Source: Ignavibacteriales bacterium
Lineage (GTDB): Bacteria > Bacteroidota > Ignavibacteria > Ignavibacteriales > Ignavibacteriaceae
DNA: 5,855 bases
Assembly (NCBI GenBank): GCA_027347125.1
Contig: DAIERC010000381.1
Location: 1 to 5,855, forward strand
Reading direction: 5' to 3'
The notes beneath the pieces were generated by a model. It did no database searches. It saw only the letters and a program-made list of their open reading frames with translations, and was not told where the DNA came from. This document shows, piece after piece, positions 1-4,983 of the stretch. The number at the start of each line of letters is the position of its first letter. Within the stretch, counting starts at the first letter, position 1. The position numbers and the translations under genes were made by a program.

Positions 1-297
1 AGCACGGGACTGCGGGATAAAAAGGTTGACTATAAGCAGGAAGTTTTAGATTTTAATAAGTCGGAATTCGGAAGAAGTGAAAAGAAGTTAGCTCCGGCAG
101 AAAACAGCATAAACATTAATACAGCAGAAATTAAAGAGTTAACAAAGCTTCCCGGGATTGGCAAAAAAACAGCCGAAAAGATTATTGATTTTCGAAAAAA
201 GACCGGCGGCTTTACAAAGCTGAATGAGTTGCTGCAAGTACAAGGTATCGGCAATTCGAAATTTAATAATATTAAAAAGTATATTACTATTAAGTAA
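1..297 (+). CDS. ComEA-like helix-hairpin-helix DNA-binding protein, 3' part only
   Basis: This is the C-terminal 98 residues of a protein whose start lies left of the window; the frame is open from base 1 and ends in TAA at 295-297. After a charged linker (visible residues 1-35) comes a classic ComEA C-terminal module. It opens with NINTA (38-42), followed by a first hairpin LPGIGKKTAEKI (50-61), the segment GGFTKLNELLQVQ (69-81) and a second hairpin GIG at 82-84. In ComEA proteins this tandem HhH unit binds double-stranded DNA without sequence preference, outside the cytoplasmic membrane, during natural transformation. Any signal or membrane anchor would be in the missing part. The PilM-like gene begins 17 bases after the stop and probably shares its transcript. 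The HhH call is firm; the role in DNA uptake is inferred, since similar small HhH proteins exist without proven competence function. Confidence 0.88.
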   Translation, partial: STGLRDKKVDYKQEVLDFNKSEFGRSEKKLAPAENSININTAEIKELTKLPGIGKKTAEKIIDFRKKTGGFTKLNELLQVQGIGNSKFNNIKKYITIK

Positions 298-314
298 AAA
301 TAAGAATTAAAAAG

Positions 315-1241
315 ATGGCCGGTCTTGAAAATCATGCAGGGTTTAATATTACTGCATCAAAATTGCAAATTGTTGAACTGAATTACAAAGAAGGCCAATT
401 TCTTCTTAGTAATGTTGATGAAGCATACTTTAGCGAAGCTTTAAATTTTGAAAAGGACAAAGAGACAAAATTAAGCGCCCTTTTGCAAGGCGCTTTTAAC
501 GAACTGCTAATCAAAAAGCCGATAAAAACTACACACGTTTCATTTACGTTGCCATTCGATCTCTTTTATTTGATGCAAGTTCCATATGACAACACGCTTC
601 TGCACCAGGATTTAATAGAAGAATTCAGGTGGGAACTTTCGGTTCTTTATCCGTTTGTGCAAGTAAAAGATCTTGTTATCCAGTATATTGAAGTTGAAAA
701 GAACGATTTCATACCGCATAACACAGCACTGGTTTACGCAATACAAAGGAAACATCTTTTGTTCCTAAATAATTTTTGCGCCGTAAATAATCTTCAACTT
801 AAATTTATAGACAATATTCACATAGCGTCTGAAAGAGCGTTAACAGTAAGCAACTCTCCTTTAGGAAAGGGACTTATTTTAAGCGTCTATTTCAACAACA
901 ACTATTTATCCGTAATATATTCGCTTGAAGGTAAACCGATTTATCAGAAAGTGCTTCCACTTAACGATGTTGGAGAACTACCTGCGCATTTATTAGCGGA
1001 AACATCCTCTAAAGAAAGTTTTCTTATAAACAGAAGCTCAATTGAAACTGCGTACATTACCGGTGATGAAATTTCTAATTCAATAATTGAATCGCTGAAA
1101 AACGTATTGGGAATAGAATTTATTCACTTTAATCCCTTCGCAAAAATAAAACCAGAGCCAAAACTTTTCGAGAACAAAAATTTTATGGAAAGATACAATT
1201 CTTTCTCCCCCGCTGCGGGAATTGCATTTAGACTCGCTTAA
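315..1241 (+). CDS. Divergent PilM-like actin-fold protein (type IV pilus/secretion assembly type)
   Basis: This 308-residue protein has the layout of PilM, the cytoplasmic actin-like ATPase that, with PilN, links the type IV pilus platform to the inner membrane. The N-terminal block GFNITASKLQIVEL (9-22) sits where PilM has a glycine/aspartate phosphate loop followed by the K-x-VEL strand. The block GLILSVYFNNNYLSVIYS (from about residue 185) matches the second subdomain phosphate loop. YITGDEISNSIIESL followed by LGIEFIHFNPFAKI matches the adenosine-motif region and the typical PilM NPF segment. The C-terminus AAGIAFRLA is the usual PilM ending (AAGLALR). However, the acidic and glycine residues of the nucleotide-binding motifs are largely replaced, so ATP binding is doubtful. 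The ATG at 315 lies in an A-rich context with no clear Shine-Dalgarno. It follows a ComEA-like gene, which supports a pilus or competence setting, but no pilN or pilO gene follows. Family assignment rests on pattern similarity only. Confidence 0.6.
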   Translation: MAGLENHAGFNITASKLQIVELNYKEGQFLLSNVDEAYFSEALNFEKDKETKLSALLQGAFNELLIKKPIKTTHVSFTLPFDLFYLMQVPYDNTLLHQDLIEEFRWELSVLYPFVQVKDLVIQYIEVEKNDFIPHNTALVYAIQRKHLLFLNNFCAVNNLQLKFIDNIHIASERALTVSNSPLGKGLILSVYFNNNYLSVIYSLEGKPIYQKVLPLNDVGELPAHLLAETSSKESFLINRSSIETAYITGDEISNSIIESLKNVLGIEFIHFNPFAKIKPEPKLFENKNFMERYNSFSPAAGIAFRLA

Positions 1242-1270
1242 TAATTTTTAATCTATAAGTAATTTTAACT

Positions 1271-1819
1271 ATGAGAATGAGATTAATATCCGGCGAATTC
1301 AAAGGTCGCTTTATAAACGTTCCTAAATCCGATTTAATCAGACCAACCACCGACCGGGTAAGAGAAACCCTTTTTAACCTATTAATAAATAAAATAGATT
1401 TCGATAACATTCTTGTTGCCGATATTTATTCGGGTTCCGGTTCACTTGGCCTCGAATGCCTAAGCCGCGGAGCCGCCGAAATTCACTTTGTTGAAAAGAA
1501 TTTTGTCATCTATAAAAATCTGGAACAAAATATTGCGTCGTTGCAGGCCGAAGATAAATGTAAGATATTTAAAATGCCGGCAATTAAATTTTCATCTATG
1601 TCTAATCATCTTAAGTACGATTTAATAATTGCCGATCCTCCCTTCTTTAAAGATGATATTTATGAAGTGGTTAAAAACTTAAAGGCAAATGAATTTTTGA
1701 ACAGCGAAGCTTCTATTATTGTTGAAAGGTCAATTCAAACAAAGGACAAAGATATATCTAATTTTGAAAAGGAGCCTTTTAAAATTATAGGCGATACATG
1801 TTTGTACGAATTAAAATAA
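1271..1819 (+). CDS. rsmD: 16S rRNA (guanine(966)-N2)-methyltransferase RsmD
   Basis: This 182-residue enzyme transfers a methyl group from S-adenosylmethionine to N2 of G966 of 16S rRNA during assembly of the small ribosomal subunit. The N-terminus MRMRLISGEFKGR and the block RPTTDRVRETLFN (24-36) are RsmD signatures. The Rossmann SAM loop is DIYSGSGSLGLE (51-62), followed by LSRGAAEIHFVEK (64-76). The catalytic motif IV of N2-purine methyltransferases is DPPF at 122-125, an accepted variant of the usual DPPY. Length fits the family. The ATG at 1271 is chosen because the family begins MR-I-GG; ATG 1277 is an alternative that removes two residues. No Shine-Dalgarno is visible upstream. The gene lies 29 bases after the PilM-like gene and is followed by coaD, a gene neighbour found in many bacteria. 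Confidence 0.95.
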   Translation: MRMRLISGEFKGRFINVPKSDLIRPTTDRVRETLFNLLINKIDFDNILVADIYSGSGSLGLECLSRGAAEIHFVEKNFVIYKNLEQNIASLQAEDKCKIFKMPAIKFSSMSNHLKYDLIIADPPFFKDDIYEVVKNLKANEFLNSEASIIVERSIQTKDKDISNFEKEPFKIIGDTCLYELK

Positions 1820-1836
1820 GCAAAAATTATTTTTAA

Positions 1837-1867
1837 CTGAATTAGAATATTTTTTTTTATAGTTTTG
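1837..1867 (+). promoter_or_regulatory. Putative Bacteroidota-type promoter for coaD
   Basis: TAGTTTTG at 1860-1867 is an exact match to the TAnnTTTG -7 element of Bacteroidota-type housekeeping promoters. CTGA at 1837-1840, one base off the TTGA -33 element, lies 19 bases upstream, which is the expected spacing. Transcription would begin about 6 bases after the box, some 30 bases before the coaD ATG at 1902. The rest of the 82-base gap is AT-rich and includes a run of nine T at 1850-1858. Confidence 0.5.
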
Positions 1868-1901
1868 TAAAAAGTTTTAACCACTTAGAAACAACATTTT
1901 T

Positions 1902-2384
1902 ATGAAAAAGGTTTTATATCCCGGTACATTCGATCCCGTGACAAACGGCCATATCGATATCATTCAGCGGGCGCTTGAATTATTTGATGAAGTAGTTGTA
2001 ACCGTAGCAATAAATCCCGGCAAATCTCCACTCTTTTCAATTGATGAAAGAGTTCTTATGCTGAAGGAAAGCCTTAAAGATTATAAAAATATTTCGGTTG
2101 ATTCGTTCGATGGCCTGGTAGTAGACCACGCGCATCAGGTGGGTGCAGTAGGGATAATTAGGGGATTAAGAGCAGTAAGCGATTTTGAATATGAATTTCA
2201 GATGGCGCTAATGAACAGAAAACTAGCCGGCGATTTAACAACTGTTTTTCTTATGCCACACGAAAAATATACCTATCTTAATTCTTCCATTGTAAGAAAT
2301 TTAGCCGGTCTTAGCAGTGATGTTAGCGACTTTGTTCCCCCGGTTGTTATAGAAGCATTAAAGAATAAATTCGGTAGGAGTTAA
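1902..2384 (+). CDS. coaD: Phosphopantetheine adenylyltransferase (PPAT)
   Basis: CoaD catalyses the fourth step of coenzyme A synthesis, moving AMP from ATP to 4'-phosphopantetheine to give dephospho-CoA, in the cytoplasm and as a hexamer in characterised homologues. The 160 residues match the usual 159-165. Visible landmarks are PGTFDPVTNGH (7-17), containing the T-x-G-H nucleotidyltransferase motif with H17 as the key catalytic residue. IIRGLRAVSDFEYEFQMA (85-102) carries the arginines and acidic residues of the substrate pocket. NSSIVR (127-132) is the second ATP-binding signature, related to ISSxxVR/K in other members. No residue expected for activity looks lost. The ATG at 1902 gives the family N-terminus MKKVLYPGTFDP. 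A TAnnTTTG promoter lies just upstream, and the small membrane protein gene starts one base after the stop. Confidence 0.97.
   Translation: MKKVLYPGTFDPVTNGHIDIIQRALELFDEVVVTVAINPGKSPLFSIDERVLMLKESLKDYKNISVDSFDGLVVDHAHQVGAVGIIRGLRAVSDFEYEFQMALMNRKLAGDLTTVFLMPHEKYTYLNSSIVRNLAGLSSDVSDFVPPVVIEALKNKFGRS
2376..2380 (+). promoter_or_regulatory. Shine-Dalgarno sequence inside the end of coaD
   Basis: AGGAG at 2376-2380 lies within the last two sense codons of coaD and five bases before the ATG at 2386. It is the strongest Shine-Dalgarno match in the window. It fixes the start of the small membrane protein and suggests translation coupled to coaD. Confidence 0.75.
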
Positions 2385-2385
2385 T

Positions 2386-2586
2386 ATGGCGGGTCAGGGT
2401 TCGGCAGGAAATGTGTTGGCGGCACTAGCCAGTTTTTTTATTCCCGGATTAGGTCAACTTCTTCAAGGCAGAATAATTATGGCAGCATTTATGTTTGTTG
2501 CCGCCGCAATGTTGTGGATATTTTTCCTCGGTTGGGTAATCCACTTATGGTCGGTTATAGATGCGGCAAGATTTAAGGGCAGATAA
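2386..2586 (+). CDS. Small two-helix membrane protein with PGLGQ motif (TM2-like)
   Basis: This is a 66-residue, strongly hydrophobic protein. A short soluble start (MAGQGSAGN) is followed by a first membrane segment at about residues 10-26, which contains the hallmark IPGLGQLLQG (19-28). A second segment covers about residues 31-58 and ends in the polar tail DAARFKGR. The PGLGQ turn, with a following hydrophobic segment ending in an ID-A motif, recurs in many small bacterial proteins related to TM2-domain families, whose biochemical function is unknown. The gene begins one base after the coaD stop and has a strong AGGAG five bases upstream, so it is almost certainly co-transcribed and translationally coupled. 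Nothing visible links it to coenzyme A metabolism. It is real by its start signal, composition and motif, but a function cannot be assigned. Confidence 0.85.
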   Translation: MAGQGSAGNVLAALASFFIPGLGQLLQGRIIMAAFMFVAAAMLWIFFLGWVIHLWSVIDAARFKGR

Positions 2587-2596
2587 TTTTCTTTTC

Positions 2597-2627
2597 TTAA
2601 AGTTCTTTGTTTTCTCAACTATTTTTG
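2597..2627 (+). promoter_or_regulatory. Putative Bacteroidota-type promoter for the cytochrome c gene
   Basis: TATTTTTG at 2620-2627 matches TAnnTTTG exactly. TTAA at 2597-2600, one base off TTGA, lies 19 bases upstream, the same spacing as at the coaD promoter. The gene starts at 2650, 22 bases after the box. The bases after the box (GTAAAA, then TTAACC) also resemble those at the coaD promoter. Confidence 0.5.
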
Positions 2628-2649
2628 TAAAATATTAACCGGAACCGTT

Positions 2650-3171
2650 ATGAAGATGATATGGATTTTAGGAACGCTTGTTGTTTTAATTTCCGCCGTC
2701 ATACTTATTTTTATATACTCCGGTAAATATAACGTTAGCGCAATGCAACGTCATTTTAAAGTTACACAATGGTTAATTAGTACCACTATGGATAAATCCA
2801 TTCAACAGCATGCTAAAGATATTAAAGTTCCGGATTTAACCGGTGCGTCAATGTTAAGAATAGGTTTTATTCATTACCGCCAAATGTGCGTTGATTGCCA
2901 CGGAGCGCCCGGTGTTCAGCCTTCAGAATTGTCAAAGGGATTAAACCCCGCGGCGCCGCTTCTATATAAAAACGTTAACAAATGGACTCCCGCAGAATTA
3001 TTCTGGATAACAAAATACGGTATTCGCATGACGGGGATGCCCGCATGGGGCGTTACTCATTCTGATCAAAAGATTTGGGCAATTATTGCCTTCTTAAAAA
3101 AATTACAAACTATTTCTCCCGAAGAATATAAAAAGATGGACCAGTCTTTGCAGAATAATAATAACAATTAA
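2650..3171 (+). CDS. Membrane-anchored monohaem c-type cytochrome
   Basis: This 173-residue protein begins with a single hydrophobic segment at residues 4-23 and no obvious cleavage site, so it is probably anchored in the cytoplasmic membrane with its haem domain outside. The haem c attachment motif is CVDCH (80-84), preceded by a helix (MLRIGFIHYRQM) as in class I cytochromes. M130 in RMTGMPAWG is the likely sixth iron ligand. The segment ELFWITKYGIRMTGMPAWG, then a final helix DQKIWAIIAFLKKL, is a widespread arrangement in small electron-transfer cytochromes. The tail ends in five asparagines. It would pass electrons between respiratory complexes or to a periplasmic partner, but no oxidase or reductase gene is in view. 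ATG 2650 is preferred; M3 is an alternative. The ribosome site is weak (GGAA at 2641-2644). Confidence 0.9.
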   Translation: MKMIWILGTLVVLISAVILIFIYSGKYNVSAMQRHFKVTQWLISTTMDKSIQQHAKDIKVPDLTGASMLRIGFIHYRQMCVDCHGAPGVQPSELSKGLNPAAPLLYKNVNKWTPAELFWITKYGIRMTGMPAWGVTHSDQKIWAIIAFLKKLQTISPEEYKKMDQSLQNNNNN

Positions 3172-3224
3172 ATTTAAAGTGCTTGCTTCCGGTCAGGACA
3201 ATTATTTTATCAAAGATATTAAAC

Positions 3225-3228
3225 AGGA
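3225..3228 (+). promoter_or_regulatory. Shine-Dalgarno sequence for the DUF1579-like gene
   Basis: AGGA at 3225-3228 lies nine bases before the ATG at 3238. It supports that start, which also gives a complete signal peptide. Confidence 0.5.
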
Positions 3229-3237
3229 ACAAACAAG

Positions 3238-3789
3238 ATGAGACGTATAGCAAATACTTATAAAGTATTAATTTTTATTGTAGCAGCGTTTATCGCATTT
3301 AATTATTCATCAACTGCGGCGCAAAACCGATCCGCAAATAAAATTGATGAAAAAGATTTTATGAATTTTTGGGTTGGTAAGTGGAACCTAACTTGGAAAA
3401 ACCCCGACGGCTCGACAAGCAAGGGCATTAATAATGTAAAAAAAATATTAAACAGCCATGTTGTACAAGAAAACTTAAAAGTATTAACCGGCCCGATAGC
3501 GGGTTTTACCGGCATGAGTGTAAGTGTTTATTCACCAAATGAAAAATTATGGCATCAAACATGGGTAGACAACAACGGCGGTTACCTGGATTTTGTGGGT
3601 AAAATGGAAAACGACAAAAGAATTTTCTTCCGATATTTTGTAAACAGTAACCACCAGGAAATTATCCAAAGAATGGTATTTTATAACATAAAAAAAAATA
3701 GTTTTGATTGGGACTGGATGATTTCGAATAACGAAGGTAAAACTTGGCAAGTGAAATGGCGTATCCATTATTCCAGAAATAAATATTAA
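3238..3789 (+). CDS. Exported DUF1579-like protein of unknown function
   Basis: The 183-residue product has a typical signal peptide: the basic start MRRIANTYK, a hydrophobic core at about 10-22 and a likely cleavage after A28 (SSTAA, then QN). The mature part opens with DFMNFWVGKWNLTWKNPDGS, which resembles the start of DUF1579-type domains (F-x-G-x-W then DG). It continues through GFTGMSVSVYSP, LWHQTWVDNNGGYLDF and QRMVFYNI, and ends WQVKWRIHYSRNKY. These blocks of aromatic strands fit a small beta-barrel, lipocalin-like fold, which is an inference. There is no lipobox cysteine, so it is probably soluble in the periplasm or secreted. It lies 66 bases after the cytochrome gene and 20 before the hydrolase-like gene, with no clear promoter of its own. 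The ligand and role are unknown. Confidence 0.8.
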   Translation: MRRIANTYKVLIFIVAAFIAFNYSSTAAQNRSANKIDEKDFMNFWVGKWNLTWKNPDGSTSKGINNVKKILNSHVVQENLKVLTGPIAGFTGMSVSVYSPNEKLWHQTWVDNNGGYLDFVGKMENDKRIFFRYFVNSNHQEIIQRMVFYNIKKNSFDWDWMISNNEGKTWQVKWRIHYSRNKY

Positions 3790-3809
3790 AAATATTTTGA
3801 AAAATATAT

Positions 3810-4697
3810 ATGCTTGATTCATCGGTTTCCGATGGCAATACAATAGTATTACCGGACGGAAGAAAACTTGGCTATTCCGATTGGGGACCGCTTAATGGAA
3901 AAGTTGTTCTATTTTTCCCCGGTATTCCCTGCTCTAGATTTTTCAGGTTCGGTTCCAAAGAATTGCTGGAGGAACTGAATGTAAGAATGTTTGTACTGGA
4001 AAGGCCAGGTTATGGCCTTTCGGACATCAAAGCCAACAGAAACATTTTAGATTGGGCGGTTGATGTAAATGATTTTTTGGAAATATTAGACATTGAAAAA
4101 GTAAATATCGTCGGATATTCCGGCGGCGGCCCGTTTGCTCTTGCCTGCACATATACGCTGTTTGAGCGGATTAATAATACGGCAATTGTAAGCGGTTGTG
4201 ATCCGCATTTTCAATACGAGGTATTTATTAATCATAGCGAAAAGATAAAAGAATTCGCAAGCCTTGTAAAATCAGATTCCGAAGCCGCATTAAGAATTGC
4301 AATGGATTTGAGCATTAATCCAAAAAAAATTACGGAAGAATTAATCGGCGCTGCTTCATTGCGCGACCAGGAAATTTTTTCATACCCTGAAATCAATTCG
4401 ATGTTCTTAGCGAACTTTATAGAAGGTACCCGCTCGAATCTTCTAGGTTTCGAGTATGCACACGAACTTCTTCTTCTTTTTAAACCGTGGAATTTTCCAT
4501 ATGATGAGATAAACAAAGAAATACATTTATGGTACGGTATGCATGACAAGAATGAGTTTCATTCGCCAACTCACGGCCAATATTTATCCGGGAAACTTCC
4601 CAATAGTAAATTACATCTGTATGAAGATGAAGGAACATCTATCTTATGGGCTAAATCAAGGGAGATCCTTCAATCCGTACTAAATAATGTGATATAG
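3810..4697 (+). CDS. Alpha/beta-hydrolase fold protein lacking the expected catalytic histidine
   Basis: This 295-residue cytoplasmic protein has the alpha/beta-hydrolase plan. DGRKLGYSDWG (16-26) forms the first strands. FFPGIPCSRF (35-44) is the oxyanion loop, ERPGYGLSD (64-72) follows, and the nucleophile elbow GYSGGGP has S104 as nucleophile. A helical cap runs at about 130-235. The acid is D246 in LWYGMHDKNEF, followed by the conserved-type THGQYL. In relatives the last motif is EGHxSxL, which provides the histidine of the triad. Here it reads DEGTSIL, with T276 directly after the glycine and no histidine. The oxyanion-loop HG of relatives is also PG. The frame otherwise continues normally into REILQSVL. 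It may be inactive, non-hydrolytic or affected by a sequence error. No Shine-Dalgarno is visible; ATG 3810 is the first start after an in-frame TGA at 3798. Confidence 0.88.
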   Translation: MLDSSVSDGNTIVLPDGRKLGYSDWGPLNGKVVLFFPGIPCSRFFRFGSKELLEELNVRMFVLERPGYGLSDIKANRNILDWAVDVNDFLEILDIEKVNIVGYSGGGPFALACTYTLFERINNTAIVSGCDPHFQYEVFINHSEKIKEFASLVKSDSEAALRIAMDLSINPKKITEELIGAASLRDQEIFSYPEINSMFLANFIEGTRSNLLGFEYAHELLLLFKPWNFPYDEINKEIHLWYGMHDKNEFHSPTHGQYLSGKLPNSKLHLYEDEGTSILWAKSREILQSVLNNVI

Positions 4698-4714
4698 CCC
4701 ATCTGCCTAAATAA

Positions 4715-4747
4715 ATTTATAACATCGTGTATAAATATTAAATTTTT
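4715..4747 (+). terminator. Weak rho-independent terminator candidate after the hydrolase gene
   Basis: ATTTAT (4715-4720) pairs with ATAAAT (4731-4736). After one bulged A, ACA (4722-4724) pairs with TGT (4728-4730) around a TCG loop. A run of five T follows at 4743-4747. The stem is almost all A-T and the T run is six bases away, so efficiency is doubtful. Its position after the last gene of the unit is what favours it. Confidence 0.3.
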
Positions 4748-4819
4748 ACCATAATTTTTGATTAAATTTTTTATAGCACATCTAACTCACTTTCATTTAG
4801 AATATTATTTATTAAATTT
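4737..4819. repeat. Three direct copies of ATTAAATTT
   Basis: ATTAAATTT occurs at 4737-4745, 4761-4769 and 4811-4819. The first two extend to an 11-base match (ATTAAATTTTT) 24 bases apart, and the third overlaps the TAnnTTTG box. In such AT-rich DNA this may be chance; a regulator site is possible. Confidence 0.3.
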
Positions 4820-4820
4820 G
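4813..4820 (+). promoter_or_regulatory. Putative -7 promoter element upstream of the aminotransferase gene
   Basis: TAAATTTG at 4813-4820 is an exact TAnnTTTG match. No convincing TTGA lies 19 bases upstream; TTTC at 4791-4794 is the nearest candidate, with 18-base spacing. The gene starts 163 bases downstream. It is the only exact box I find in this intergenic region. Confidence 0.35.
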
Positions 4821-4836
4821 CGATAATTAAAATTTA

Positions 4837-4870
4837 AGTATCCTCAGAGCACTGCGGAGCTAAGCATACT
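4837..4870 (+). promoter_or_regulatory. Possible structured 5' leader element of the aminotransferase mRNA
   Basis: AGTAT (4837-4841) and ATACT (4866-4870) are perfect inverted repeats enclosing a GC-richer block. Inside, CTC (4843-4845) can pair with GAG (4857-4859) and GC (4849-4850) with GC (4854-4855). The same segment's CCTC (4842-4845) is complementary to GAGG (4971-4974), the ribosome site of the next gene. It does not match a riboswitch class I can name. Confidence 0.25.
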
Positions 4871-4970
4871 AAAAAACGGATGTGAATTTCTTTGAGAATA
4901 AATTTTGCCTGTAACCGGTCAAAATGAAGTGTAATACTATATAAAAATTATAATTAAAAATAATTTGAAC

Positions 4971-4974
4971 GAGG
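4971..4974 (+). promoter_or_regulatory. Shine-Dalgarno sequence deciding a TTG start
   Basis: GAGG at 4971-4974 lies nine bases before TTG 4984. No similar purine-rich site is placed properly for the first in-frame ATG at 5032, so it supports the TTG as the true start. Confidence 0.65.
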
Positions 4975-4983
4975 TATAAAGAG

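Larger units (their letters stand above)
4698..4983. other. Non-coding AT-rich interval with leader region
   Basis: This 286-base stretch holds no credible gene on either strand. In order it contains a weak terminator-like hairpin, three copies of ATTAAATTT, a TAnnTTTG box, a GC-richer dyad (4837-4870) and an AT-rich run leading to the ribosome site of the aminotransferase gene. If the box is a promoter, the leader is about 155 bases long, much longer than at coaD or the cytochrome gene. Confidence 0.6.

Noticed and set aside
30..335. Reverse-strand open frame of 101 codons across the ComEA-like gene
   Set aside because: It overlaps a clear HhH coding sequence on the + strand, shows no recognisable motif, and reads as low-complexity hydrophobic antisense translation.
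1260..1267. TAATTTTA just before rsmD, considered as a promoter box
   Set aside because: It misses the final G of TAnnTTTG and lies three bases from the ATG, leaving no room for a normal start site and leader.
1822..1858. AAAAA/TTTTT hairpin and a run of nine T after rsmD, considered as terminator
   Set aside because: The stem is five A-T pairs and is separated from the T run by 15 bases, so it is not a credible intrinsic terminator.
3154..3168. Five asparagine codons at the end of the cytochrome gene, considered as a phase-variable repeat
   Set aside because: The units are AAT/AAC trinucleotides, so copy-number change would stay in frame and only alter a short tail; the tract is too short to suggest variation.
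3183..3210. TTGC and TATTTTAT upstream of the DUF1579-like gene, considered as a promoter
   Set aside because: The box departs from TAnnTTTG at two of its fixed positions and the spacing is 16 rather than about 19 bases.
3792..3807. ATATTTT / AAAATAT dyad between the DUF1579-like and hydrolase-like genes, considered as terminator
   Set aside because: The stem is only A-T with a two-base gap and no following T run, and it lies just before the next start codon.
3547..3843. Reverse-strand open frame of 98 codons across the DUF1579-like gene
   Set aside because: It is antisense to a gene with a signal peptide and family blocks. No motif is visible, and the same applies to the other reverse-strand frames at 1228-1410, 3303-3515, 4232-4549 and 5083-5289.
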